A DNA stretch of 34,835 nt. Source: CAVHIG01 sp963636105. GTDB lineage: Bacteria; Bacillota; Clostridia; Peptostreptococcales; Anaerovoracaceae. Below the pieces are notes generated by a model, which was not told the origin of the DNA, did not search any database, and saw only the letters and a list, made by a program, of their open reading frames with translations. The position numbers were made by a program, and so were the translations under genes. The stretch is from contig CAVHIG010000016.1 of the NCBI GenBank assembly GCA_963636105.1, positions 1-34,835 on the forward strand, in the 5' to 3' direction. Positions 1 to 7,002 of this stretch are shown here, piece by piece. The number at the start of each line of letters is the position of its first letter. Position 1 is the stretch's first letter.

Positions 1-607
1 TGTCTGGCAAATTAAGCTGGTCGCATTACTGTGAGCTGCTCTCCATTTCCGATCCGGATAAACGCAGCTTCTACGAGAAGGAATCCATCAATTCTGGCTG
101 GTCAGTGCGGGAGTTAAAGCGGCAGATTGCCACTTCGCTTTATGAAAGGCTACTACTGTCCGAAGGAAAAACGAACAAGGAGACAGTTCTTGCTCTTGCA
201 CAGAAAGGCATTGAGCTGACCTCGCCCGGTGACATTATCAAAGACCCGTATGTTTTTGAATTTCTCGGCATTCCCGAAAATAAGCCTGTCATGGAGAGCG
301 ACTTGGAGAGAGCACTTGTCCAGCAGATTGAGAAGTTCCTGCTGGAACTTGGGCGAGGGTTTATGTTCGTTGGAACGCAGCAGAGGTCAACGAACCGGAC
401 GATAATCCGCCTATCGGCATTATCCTCTGCACGGACAAAACCAATGTGGAAGCAGAATACGCGCTCGGCGGTCTGTCCAACAACATTTTTGCATCGCGCT
501 ATGTGCTCTATATCCCGGACAAGGAGCAGCTGATCCAACAGGTGGAGACCGTTTTGAGAGAATGGCACGAAGGCGAAAGTGAGGACAAAAACCTGCAAGC
601 CCATTGA
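1..607 (+). pseudogene. DUF1016/YhcG-type PD-(D/E)xK nuclease, left-truncated, core deleted and frameshifted
   Basis: Reading frame 3 is open from the left edge and gives the helical part of a DUF1016 protein (SGWSVRELKRQI, LYERLLLS, DPYVFEFLGIPE, ESDLERALVQQIEKFLLELG, GFMFVGTQQ). At about 383 the homology jumps to frame 2, which gives EVNEPDDNPPIGIILCTDK, YALGGLSNNIFASRY and YIPDKEQLIQQVE, and stops with TGA at 605-607. In intact family members roughly 50 residues lie between GTQQR and EVNEPDD, carrying the PD-(D/E)xK catalytic strands (the D..FYN and D/ELK motifs). Those residues are missing here and the frame is broken, so no nuclease can be made. The gene enters from outside the window, so its start is unknown. 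The family is associated with restriction/defence and mobile regions. Recognition is from memory of the family. Confidence 0.8.
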
Positions 608-626
608 AAATTTGGAGCTTTTCCGG

Positions 627-657
627 GGCGCTGCCCCGGGCCCCGGGGTTTAGCGCC
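627..657 (-). terminator. GC-rich hairpin at the 3' end of the ROK kinase gene
   Basis: GGCGCT (627-632) pairs with AGCGCC (652-657), with an inner CCCCGG/CCGGGG stem. The hairpin lies just past the minus-strand stop codon at 676. It has no T-run, so it may be a processing or stabilising structure rather than a true intrinsic terminator. Confidence 0.4.
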
Positions 658-675
658 TTGGTTTCCGTGAGGCAG

Positions 676-1545
676 CTAGGCAGTTTCCGCCAGCATCCCG
701 GCTCCTATAAGGCCGGCGCTGTTGCCGTATTTGGCTTTCCGTATCTCTACATCAAAACCCGGAGCGGTCAAATCGCCGACCTTTGATGCCACCAGAGAAA
801 ATATCTCATCATTTTCCATCAAGCCTCCGCCGATTATAACGCAGCATGGGTTAAATATGTGTATTAGCGAAGCTATACCCTCAGCCACACTCGCCGCCCA
901 GTCATCAAGAAGTTCAAAAACTTCCCTGCGATGCATTTCTTTAGCTATCGCGCGACCGTCGCAGAGAGCTTTATCGATGGATTTGGCCCGCTCTACAAGG
1001 CGAGTAACGCTCGCGACATTCTCATAATATTCGCCGCGCAAGTACATCATTCCGAATTCACCTGCGGACCAGTTTGCTCCGTGGTATATTTTACCGTCCC
1101 TTACTATTGCGCCGCCGACACATGTGCCGTATGTAAGACACAGAATGTCCGCAGTATTGTCTGCGGAAATGGCGGCGCTTTCGGCAATTGCCATGCAGTT
1201 TGCGTCGTTTTCAACTGCGACCGGTATGCCGAATATGCCGAATTCCTCCTTCAAGTTTTTTCCAGCATATCCAGGTATAATATGAGGAAGATCGTAAATT
1301 ATCCTCCCGGTATCGCAGTTGACCTGCCCGCGGGTACAAATACCGATTGCGTTTGCGTCAGTAATACTTCGGCAGATCTTAAGCAGCCGGGATATCAGCG
1401 CATCCGCGCCAGCTTCTCCTTGAGTCGGTAAGGATGACACTTCTTTAAGAAGCCCACCTTCGTATACCCCGTACTTGACAAATGTTCCACCTATATCAAA
1501 CACCACAGCTTTCAGTTCTACGGCTTCGCTTTCTTGATAAGTCAT
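676..1545 (-). CDS. ROK-family sugar kinase-like protein
   Basis: This 289-residue protein has the ROK/actin-like ATPase fold. The phosphate-1 motif DIGGT is at residues 17-21, ENDAN with the likely catalytic Asp at 114, the adenosine/phosphate loop YGTCVGGAIV near 146, a GEFG segment near 170, and a C-terminal IIGGGL motif. Families such as glucokinase and N-acetylglucosamine/mannosamine kinase normally carry a zinc-binding CxCGxxGC element after the GE.G segment. It is absent here, so the sugar specificity cannot be named and the protein belongs to the zinc-free branch. The start is supported by AGGAG eight bases upstream and a good promoter at 1582-1610. The last codons (AETA, stop) overlap one copy of the dispersed GCGGAAAC repeat. 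No sugar transporter or glycosidase lies next to it, so the pathway is unknown. Confidence 0.85.
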   Translation of the reverse strand: MTYQESEAVELKAVVFDIGGTFVKYGVYEGGLLKEVSSLPTQGEAGADALISRLLKICRSITDANAIGICTRGQVNCDTGRIIYDLPHIIPGYAGKNLKEEFGIFGIPVAVENDANCMAIAESAAISADNTADILCLTYGTCVGGAIVRDGKIYHGANWSAGEFGMMYLRGEYYENVASVTRLVERAKSIDKALCDGRAIAKEMHRREVFELLDDWAASVAEGIASLIHIFNPCCVIIGGGLMENDEIFSLVASKVGDLTAPGFDVEIRKAKYGNSAGLIGAGMLAETA

Positions 1546-1581
1546 GTCATCATCTCCTATGCGATAATTTGTCTTGTCATG

Positions 1582-1610
1582 ATCATAATAAATCTCGTCA
1601 ATGTAGTCAA
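1582..1610 (-). promoter_or_regulatory. Sigma-A-type promoter for the ROK gene
   Basis: On the minus strand TTGACT (1610-1605), a 17-base spacer and TATGAT (1587-1582) lie 37 bases upstream of the start codon. Confidence 0.65.
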
Positions 1611-1686
1611 GGGATTTGACGAGATTCGGAAGTGCATTTTCCGGAAAAAAAGCGCGGATAGCGGTTGAGAGATAGGCTTTTCCGAA

Positions 1687-1735
1687 GCGGAAACGGCGAG
1701 GGCCTCGGCGAAGTGGGGAGCTCGCGCAGTTTCAC
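1687..1735. repeat. Two-armed copy of the dispersed GCGGAAACKGCG repeat (intergenic)
   Basis: The left arm GCGGAAACGGCG (1687-1698) and an imperfect inverted right arm GCGCAGTTTCA (1724-1734) flank a GC-rich centre. The element abuts the point where homology to an AAA ATPase gene begins (about 1735), so it sits at a gene breakpoint. The 64-residue minus-strand open frame running through it is not believed to be a gene. Confidence 0.6.
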
Positions 1736-1848
1736 CCTTGCTCCAAATCAAGGACGCCTACCCCAAGATGATAATTGCCCGTACTCGGCATGATGAATAC
1801 CAAACTGATAATACGTATATGCAATTTATCGAAAGACCTCCGGTTTGA
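1735..1848 (+). pseudogene. C-terminal remnant of an AAA/DUF4143-type ATP-binding protein
   Basis: An open stretch with no start reads SPLLQIKDAYPKMIIARTRH and then DEYQ, which resembles the C-terminal end of the AAA ATPases with a DUF4143 nuclease-like domain. After DEYQ the sequence loses similarity and stops at TGA 1846-1848. Everything upstream of about 1735 is replaced by the palindromic repeat. The stretch overlaps the start of the hicA remnant in another frame. The match is short and from memory, so the family call is tentative. Confidence 0.4.
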
Positions 1849-1948
1849 TGAGTTACGGAAGGTATTGGAAAGCTACGGAAAAGTATATGTAGAAATGGTA
1901 AGGCAGATTGTAGAAAGCGAGGCGAAAAATGATGAAGACGCTGAATGA
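1793..1948 (+). pseudogene. hicA: HicA-family toxin with its central catalytic segment deleted in frame
   Basis: This 51-codon frame reads NLSKDLRFDELRKVLESYG and continues directly with KVYVEMVRQIVESEAKN. In the clostridial HicA branch these two blocks are the N- and C-terminal ends of the toxin. They are normally separated by about 30 residues holding the GSSH catalytic histidine and the PITIPKH segment that form the RNA-binding core. Here the two ends are joined in frame, so the product keeps a helix and tail but lacks the active histidine. It ends inside the hicB start (overlap 1929-1948), the usual hicAB arrangement. No clear ribosome binding site precedes ATG 1793. It is probably a dead toxin gene, though the short peptide could still be made. 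Confidence 0.65.
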
Positions 1949-2294
1949 TTATATGGCAATGTCCTATCGTATGGAAATTGTGGAAGATAAGGATGAAGGC
2001 GGATTTGTGGTTTCTTATCCGGATTTGCCGGGTTGCATTACTTGTGGTGAAACAGTGGAGAGTGCGATAGCAAATGCGCGGGATGCAAAAAAAACATGGC
2101 TTGAAGCAGCATTAGAAGATGGTGTAGAGATTCACGAACCAGACAGTCTGGAAGGCTATTCCGGACAGTTTAAACTGCGAATTCCGAGAAGCCTGCACAG
2201 ATCACTGGCAGAACACTCTCAGAGAGAAGGAGTCAGCATGAACCAGTATTGTGTGTACCTTCTCTCCAGAAACGATGCGGCGCTTTCCAGATAA
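1929..2294 (+). CDS. hicB: HicB-family antitoxin with C-terminal ribbon-helix-helix-like domain
   Basis: The 121-residue protein has the partially degraded RNase H fold of HicB at residues 10-65 (YRMEIVEDKDEGGFVVSYPD, LPGCITCGET, ARDAKKTWLE). A CopG/Arc-like DNA-binding tail follows (FKLRIPRSLHRSLAEHSQRE, GVSMNQYCVYLLSRN). HicB normally masks the HicA mRNA interferase and represses the operon. Here the upstream hicA frame lacks its catalytic middle, so this is effectively an orphan antitoxin. The start at ATG 1929 (or the next ATG at 1932) is preceded by GAGG at 1919-1922. Retention of an intact antitoxin beside a dead toxin could reflect recent toxin loss or protection against a related HicA elsewhere in the genome. 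That last point is inference. Confidence 0.85.
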   Translation: MMKTLNDYMAMSYRMEIVEDKDEGGFVVSYPDLPGCITCGETVESAIANARDAKKTWLEAALEDGVEIHEPDSLEGYSGQFKLRIPRSLHRSLAEHSQREGVSMNQYCVYLLSRNDAALSR

Positions 2295-2362
2295 AGGCTG
2301 TAAAACATTTTTCTGCCGGCTATAATAAAGCGGCGACAGAAAATCAATGAGCCCAAATAATA

Positions 2363-2373
2363 GCAGTTTCCGC
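2363..2373. repeat. Single arm of the dispersed repeat (GCAGTTTCCGC)
   Basis: An 11-base match to the inverted arm of the dispersed motif, in the 230-base gap between hicB and the histidine kinase gene. Nothing else is seen in that gap except the promoter at 2432. Confidence 0.55.
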
Positions 2374-2431
2374 AAGCGCCCTTACAGGAGCGGCCATATT
2401 TGCAAAAGTCCGCCGGTGATAAAAATCGCGG

Positions 2432-2460
2432 TTGAAAGATAGGGCAGGATGTGATACGAT
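2432..2460 (+). promoter_or_regulatory. Promoter for the hybrid histidine kinase gene
   Basis: TTGAAA (2432-2437), a 17-base spacer and TACGAT (2455-2460), 67 bases upstream of the chosen start at 2527. Confidence 0.6.
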
Positions 2461-2526
2461 TTTCATACAAAAACGACGCAAGGTATGGAATCAAGAAAAA
2501 TGTCGGGGACAGGGAAGGAAGATTGT

Positions 2527-4629
2527 ATGGCGAAAATGACTGATACTACACACAGCTGCAAAAATGAAATCCACGGCTATTTCACGGCTCGGATCGAACT
2601 GGATGACAAAGGTCAGCCATTTGACTGGACGTATGTGTATGCCAATGAGGAAGTGGCGCGGATTGAAGGAAAATCACTTGAGCAGCTGAAAGGTCACCGC
2701 TTTCTTGAGATTTTTCCGAATGGCGACCGCAAATGGCTTGAATTATTTTGCAAGGCTGCCTATCAGGGTGAGAGCGTCAGCCTGGATGATATTTCCGATG
2801 AAACCGGGATATATTTGCATGTGGAGGCCTATCCTACAGATCGGGAGGGCTACTGCGCTTGTGTGGTCTGCGACATCAAGAATAACATTTTTACCAGACT
2901 CAAGCAGCAGGAGGAGCAGGAGTCATTGCTGAAGGCCTACGAAGAAGAAAAGCAGCACAATCTCCAGATGTTGCATTACGCCGAGGCGATGGGCATTGAT
3001 CTGGATGCTGAGCATGCAATACAGCAAGCCATCGAGCTCACAGAGATGATCAGCGCACTTTCCACAATCTATACGACCATTATGGAAGCAGATCTTCTAA
3101 CTCACGGTTTTAAGATCATACTGACTCATTCGCCGATGAAGACCGTCGTGGGCGGCAAGAATCAGGGCAACTTCGATGAGGTCATGGAGGATGTGCTTAA
3201 GTTTTATATGCATCCTGATGATATCGATAGGATGCGGGAGTTTGTGGATTTGTCCACCGTTTCTGATCGCCTGGGCTCAGAAACGACCCTCGTGACGGAA
3301 TACAGAGCGCCTTACGGCAAGTGGTTTGAATCCAGATTCATAGCCAAGAAACGTGATGAGGCGGGGCACGTCATATCCGCAATCTATGCCGCAAGAGATA
3401 TCACAGCCGAAAAATTGAAGGATCTGCATTACCAGCAGCAGCTCAAGGCTGCCGCGGAAGAAGCTGAGAGAGCAAACAAAACCAAAACCGAATTTCTCTT
3501 GCGCATGAGCCATGACATCAGAACGCCGCTAAACGGTATCAGGGGCATGCTGGATATGGCAGATTATTATGGTAGCGATCTTGAAAAGGTGAGAGAATGC
3601 CGGCGCAAGGTGCGCGAATCCTCAAACATATTGCTGGAGCTGATCAATGAGGTGCTAGATATGAGCAAGCTCGAATCCGGCGAGGTGACGCCGGAGCATG
3701 TACCGTTTGATCTTGAAGGCATTTCATACGAGGTCTTTACAGTCGTTGAAAAGCTTGCAGAGGAGCAGGGTATCGAAATTATTGAAGATTGCAATATGCA
3801 GCATTCGAGACTTATCGGCAGTCCGATACATTTCAAGCGCCTTCTGCTGAATATTTTGGGCAATGCAATCAAGTACAACCGTCCTCATGGCAAGGTCTAT
3901 GTTAGCTGCCGCGAGATTTCTTTCGATGGCAAAACTGCCGTGCTAGAAATGGTGATTCGCGATACCGGCATCGGCATGAGCGAGGAATTCCAAAAGCATC
4001 TCTTTGAGCCGTTTTCGCAAGAAAATGCGTCGGTGCGCTCCAAGTACGGCGGCACGGGACTGGGCCTTTCAATCGCCAAGAGTCTTGCGGAGAAGCTGGG
4101 CGGTACAATTGCGTGCGAGAGCAAAAAGGATGTCGGTACGACATTTACTGTCGAGATTCCTTTTGAGGTGGACTTATCTCAGCCTGTCGATATGGTACAT
4201 GACAGCGAAGAGGAGATCTCCATCGCAGGCGAGACGGTTATCTTGGCCGAGGACAATGATATAAACCTTGAAATCGCGCAGTTTCTGCTGAGCGGAACCG
4301 GAGCGAATGTTATTGTGGCGAGAAACGGCGAGGAGGCTGTCGCCGCGTTTGCCGCAGCCAAGCCGGGAGAGATAACTGCCATCCTTATGGATTTGATGAT
4401 GCCGGTGATGGACGGATATGAGGCTACTCGCCGCATCCGTGCTATGGACAGAACCGATGCCGCAACAATCCCAATCATCGCCATGACCGCCAATGCCTTT
4501 GTCGAGGATAGAATAGCTACGAAAAAGGCCGGCATGAACGCGCATATCACAAAGCCGCTCGATGCCAATAATGTAATTCGCATCATTGCTGAGCAGATAA
4601 AAGAAGCAAGCGTGGGATCAGCGAAATAA
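2527..4629 (+). CDS. PAS-domain hybrid sensor histidine kinase/response regulator
   Basis: The protein has 700 residues if translation starts at ATG 2527, which has AAGGAAG five bases upstream; an in-frame ATG at 2485 has no such site. An N-terminal PAS-like domain (about 15-120; DWTYVYANEEVARI) is followed by a helical linker and a second PAS-like domain (about 170-300, ending AARDITAEKL). The HisKA H-box MSHDIRTPLNG has phospho-acceptor His329. The HATPase domain has the N-box ILGNAIKYN (Asn446), the G1 box DTGIGM, the F-box FEPFSQ and the G2 box GGTGLGLSIAK. The C-terminal receiver has the acidic pair AEDND, the phospho-acceptor Asp622 in ILMDLMMPVMDG, and the conserved Thr and Lys (AMTANAF, ITKPLD). 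No membrane segment is evident, so it is a cytosolic sensor with unknown ligand. There is no output domain, so it probably feeds a phosphorelay. The next gene encodes a diguanylate cyclase, a plausible downstream partner by position only. Confidence 0.93.
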   Translation: MAKMTDTTHSCKNEIHGYFTARIELDDKGQPFDWTYVYANEEVARIEGKSLEQLKGHRFLEIFPNGDRKWLELFCKAAYQGESVSLDDISDETGIYLHVEAYPTDREGYCACVVCDIKNNIFTRLKQQEEQESLLKAYEEEKQHNLQMLHYAEAMGIDLDAEHAIQQAIELTEMISALSTIYTTIMEADLLTHGFKIILTHSPMKTVVGGKNQGNFDEVMEDVLKFYMHPDDIDRMREFVDLSTVSDRLGSETTLVTEYRAPYGKWFESRFIAKKRDEAGHVISAIYAARDITAEKLKDLHYQQQLKAAAEEAERANKTKTEFLLRMSHDIRTPLNGIRGMLDMADYYGSDLEKVRECRRKVRESSNILLELINEVLDMSKLESGEVTPEHVPFDLEGISYEVFTVVEKLAEEQGIEIIEDCNMQHSRLIGSPIHFKRLLLNILGNAIKYNRPHGKVYVSCREISFDGKTAVLEMVIRDTGIGMSEEFQKHLFEPFSQENASVRSKYGGTGLGLSIAKSLAEKLGGTIACESKKDVGTTFTVEIPFEVDLSQPVDMVHDSEEEISIAGETVILAEDNDINLEIAQFLLSGTGANVIVARNGEEAVAAFAAAKPGEITAILMDLMMPVMDGYEATRRIRAMDRTDAATIPIIAMTANAFVEDRIATKKAGMNAHITKPLDANNVIRIIAEQIKEASVGSAK

Positions 4630-4656
4630 TTTGCGGACGCGCACACGCAAAAACCC

Positions 4657-4684
4657 TTGAATTTTCGCCAATTAAGTGCTACAC
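4657..4684 (+). promoter_or_regulatory. Promoter for the diguanylate cyclase gene
   Basis: TTGAAT (4657-4662), a 16-base spacer and TACACT (4679-4684), 41 bases before the start codon. The cyclase can therefore be transcribed separately from the kinase gene. Confidence 0.5.
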
Positions 4685-4725
4685 TGAAAGTTACACAAGA
4701 ATATAGATTGCTAGGAGGCGATTCA

Positions 4726-5823
4726 ATGGAATTTTTATGGTCGGTATTGCGTGATTATACGGTTTGTATATTCACGTGTGTTTGCTTCCTGGTATTTTTA
4801 GGTAGAAACTCTCTTGCATCGCGCAGAACGATGAAGCTTTTTATGCTTGCAACTATCAGCATACTTTTCGTCGTAGCAGGCGAAATCGGTGAGAGAGCCT
4901 ATGCCGCGCTTGCGATGCCGACAAGCTGGCGTGTCATTTACTCAGTACTGTCATATACGTTTAGACCGGCGGTGCCTTTCTTCATTGCCCTTATCCCGCT
5001 TGGAGAGGACAGGAAGCTTATCGAAACAGTCACCGCGATTCCACTTCTCCTCAATGTGATAGTTTTGGGCACCGCATTCTTTTCCGATATCGTATTTTCA
5101 TATTCAGCGGACAACCACTTTATACGTGGACCGCTTGGATTTTTCCCGTTTTTCGTCGGCGGCTTTTATGTACTTATTCTGCTGATCTACGGTTTTATAC
5201 CGATCAGCAGAGGAGAATATAACGAGACTATCCTTTGCACGACCATCGTAATGTGCACTGCTGTCTGCATCCTTATAGAAATTTCGCAGGATACGACCGG
5301 AATTTTGGCCGCAGCCTGCAGTGTAGCTGTAATCTTCTACTATACCTACTTCGTTATCAACAAGTACAGTCATGATGCTTTGACCAATGCTCTGCTCAGA
5401 AGCCGCATGTATCAGGATGTAGAGAATTTCAGAGGCGACGCTGCCTTCATAATCTTTGATATCAATGGTCTCAAGCACATAAATGACACAGAAGGTCATG
5501 TCGCCGGAGACAATATCCTCACTACATTCAGCAAAGCAGCTCTTAAACAGCTTCATCCCGGCACAAAATTTTATCGTATAGGTGGAGACGAGTTTGCGAT
5601 TATCTATAAAAATGCGGATGCTACTCGTGTTTCAATCCTTTTGTCTAAGCTTAAGGCGGAAACTGCGAGGCTTCCGTTTGGCTTCTCGGCAGGCTATGCG
5701 TTCTTTGACGGCGAGCAGGAGTTTGATAGCGCATATGCCCGCGCGGATGCTATGCTCTATGACAACAAATACAACTTCTGGTCAAACTATCAAAAGGAGC
5801 ATCCCGGCTTCAAGCACAGATGA
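4726..5823 (+). CDS. Membrane-bound diguanylate cyclase (GGDEF domain)
   Basis: The protein has 365 residues. ATG 4726 is preceded by AGGAGG seven bases upstream, and the in-frame upstream TTG is ignored. The first 215 residues contain about seven hydrophobic helices, followed by a GGDEF domain from about 225 (HDALTNALLRSRM, DINGLKHINDTEGH). The active-site motif GGDEF is intact at 286-290 (RIGGDEFAIIY), so cyclic di-GMP synthesis from two GTP is expected. The RxxD inhibitory site that normally lies five residues before GGDEF is absent (HPGTKFYRIGGDEF), so product feedback through that site is unlikely. There is no EAL domain. Near the 3' end (5656-5667) an exact copy of the dispersed GCGGAAACTGCG motif encodes AETAR in a normal helix of the domain. 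Confidence 0.92.
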   Translation: MEFLWSVLRDYTVCIFTCVCFLVFLGRNSLASRRTMKLFMLATISILFVVAGEIGERAYAALAMPTSWRVIYSVLSYTFRPAVPFFIALIPLGEDRKLIETVTAIPLLLNVIVLGTAFFSDIVFSYSADNHFIRGPLGFFPFFVGGFYVLILLIYGFIPISRGEYNETILCTTIVMCTAVCILIEISQDTTGILAAACSVAVIFYYTYFVINKYSHDALTNALLRSRMYQDVENFRGDAAFIIFDINGLKHINDTEGHVAGDNILTTFSKAALKQLHPGTKFYRIGGDEFAIIYKNADATRVSILLSKLKAETARLPFGFSAGYAFFDGEQEFDSAYARADAMLYDNKYNFWSNYQKEHPGFKHR

Positions 5824-5944
5824 CATGCTTCGCAGTTTCCGCGACTCGCCCCCAATCAAACCACCCATGGATTTTACAGGTTTTTCAATCGGTGAGAAGG
5901 CTGCGCTTTTCATGATTTCGCGAATTTTTCGTAGAATTTCGTAC
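5824..5944. other. Intergenic region before the thi promoter with one repeat arm
   Basis: The only feature seen is CGCAGTTTCCGC at 5831-5842, eight bases after the cyclase stop. It is an exact inverted copy of the dispersed motif and lies about 175 bases from the copy at 5656. No terminator was recognised for the cyclase gene. Confidence 0.5.
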
Positions 5945-5973
5945 TTGACAAAGAAGGTGCACAGTCCTATAAT
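5945..5973 (+). promoter_or_regulatory. Consensus promoter of the thiamine salvage operon
   Basis: TTGACA (5945-5950), exactly 17 bases, then TATAAT (5968-5973): a perfect match to the vegetative consensus, about 25 bases ahead of the riboswitch. Confidence 0.85.
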
Positions 5974-5994
5974 GAATTGAACGGAAAAATTTAA

Positions 5995-6085
5995 CAACGG
6001 GGAGCTTGTTTGACAGGCTGAGAGGAAGGCGAAGACTTCGACCCATATAACCTGATGCGGATAATGCCGCCGTAGGAATCATATG
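5995..6085 (+). promoter_or_regulatory. TPP riboswitch (THI box)
   Basis: The leader contains the conserved TPP-aptamer elements in order: GGGGAGC at 5999, GGCTGAGA near 6017, GACCC, and ACCTGATGCGGATAATGCC followed by GCCGTAGGAA. It lies between a consensus promoter and a terminator, directly upstream of thiM. It is expected to fold on binding thiamine pyrophosphate and favour termination, shutting down the salvage genes when the cofactor is plentiful. Confidence 0.95.
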
Positions 6086-6108
6086 AGCCAAAACCCAAAA
6101 GGTTATTC

Positions 6109-6138
6109 GGAGACATCGCAAGGATGTCTCTTTTTTTT
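6109..6138 (+). terminator. Riboswitch-controlled intrinsic terminator
   Basis: GAGACATC (6110-6117) and GATGTCTC (6123-6130) form an 8-bp stem around a 5-base loop, followed by eight T. The position between the aptamer and thiM makes it the expression platform of the TPP riboswitch. Confidence 0.92.
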
Positions 6139-6180
6139 CGCCGGAAAACCTTCCCCGACTTAGATGTAAGGAGGCATAGA

Positions 6181-7002
6181 ATGTTTGGAAAATACCTTGA
6201 AAATGTAAGAAAACAGGTGCCGCTCATTCACAACATCACAAATTACGTGACTGTAAATGACGTGGCAAATATACTTCTGGCTTGCGGCGGGAGCCCTATC
6301 ATGTCAGACGAACCGAAGGATGTAGAGGATATCACATCCATCTGCAACGGCCTGAATATCAATATCGGTACGCTGAATGCCCGCTCTATCGAGGCTATGC
6401 ACATCGCTGGAAAAAAGGCCGGCGAGCTCGGACATAAGCTCCTTTTGGATCCTGTAGGGGCAGGCGCGAGCAGACTTCGTACACAGACGGCTCTGGAGCT
6501 GATAAAGGAGCTGCACTTTGACGTAATTCGCGGCAATATCTCCGAGATCAAAACTCTTGCCCTTGGCAGCGGGACCACAAAGGGAGTGGACGCGGATGTT
6601 GCTGATGCGGTAACGGCGGAGAACCTCGATCAGGCGGTGGCCTTCGTAAAGGCCTATGCGAAGGAGTCAGGGAGCATCATCGCAATCACAGGCGCGATTG
6701 ACCTGATAAGTGACGGAGAAAAATGCTACGTGATAAGAAATGGACGCCCGGAAATGGGACGCATCACAGGCACAGGCTGTCAGCTTTCCGGCATGATGAC
6801 TGCCTTTATCGCGGCAAATCCTGACGATATGTGCGCGGCAGCAGCGGCGGCTGTCAGCACTATGGGACTCGCGGGCGAGATAGGCTTTAGCTACATGCAG
6901 GCCGGGGACGGAAACTCGACCTACCGCAATCGCATAATCGACGCCGTTTACGCAATGACACCTGAGATGCTGGAGAAAGGAGAAAAGTATGAAATTCGCT
7001 AA
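6181..7002 (+). CDS. thiM: Hydroxyethylthiazole kinase
   Basis: The 273-residue enzyme phosphorylates 4-methyl-5-(2-hydroxyethyl)thiazole with ATP, salvaging the thiazole half of thiamine. Family motifs are present: HNITNYVTVNDVANILLA near the N-terminus, GGSPIMSDEPKDVEDI, LDPVGAGAS, the RGNISEI segment, and the C-terminal anion hole GRITGTGCQLSG holding the catalytic cysteine. ATG 6181 is chosen because GTAAGGAGG precedes it; the longer frame from 6124 would start inside the terminator stem. It overlaps thiE by 14 bases, so the two are translationally coupled. It is the first gene of the TPP-riboswitch operon. Confidence 0.96.
   Translation: MFGKYLENVRKQVPLIHNITNYVTVNDVANILLACGGSPIMSDEPKDVEDITSICNGLNINIGTLNARSIEAMHIAGKKAGELGHKLLLDPVGAGASRLRTQTALELIKELHFDVIRGNISEIKTLALGSGTTKGVDADVADAVTAENLDQAVAFVKAYAKESGSIIAITGAIDLISDGEKCYVIRNGRPEMGRITGTGCQLSGMMTAFIAANPDDMCAAAAAAVSTMGLAGEIGFSYMQAGDGNSTYRNRIIDAVYAMTPEMLEKGEKYEIR

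Noticed and set aside
1557..1751. 64-residue minus-strand open frame
   Set aside because: It lacks a ribosome binding site, runs through the palindromic repeat and overlaps the ROK promoter; its sequence is repeat-derived.
6905..6920. GGAAAC/GTTTCC occurrences such as 6909, 7972, 10427, 14268, 22361, 27034 and 31112
   Set aside because: They match only six to nine bases of the dispersed motif and encode conserved residues of their proteins, so they were not counted as copies.
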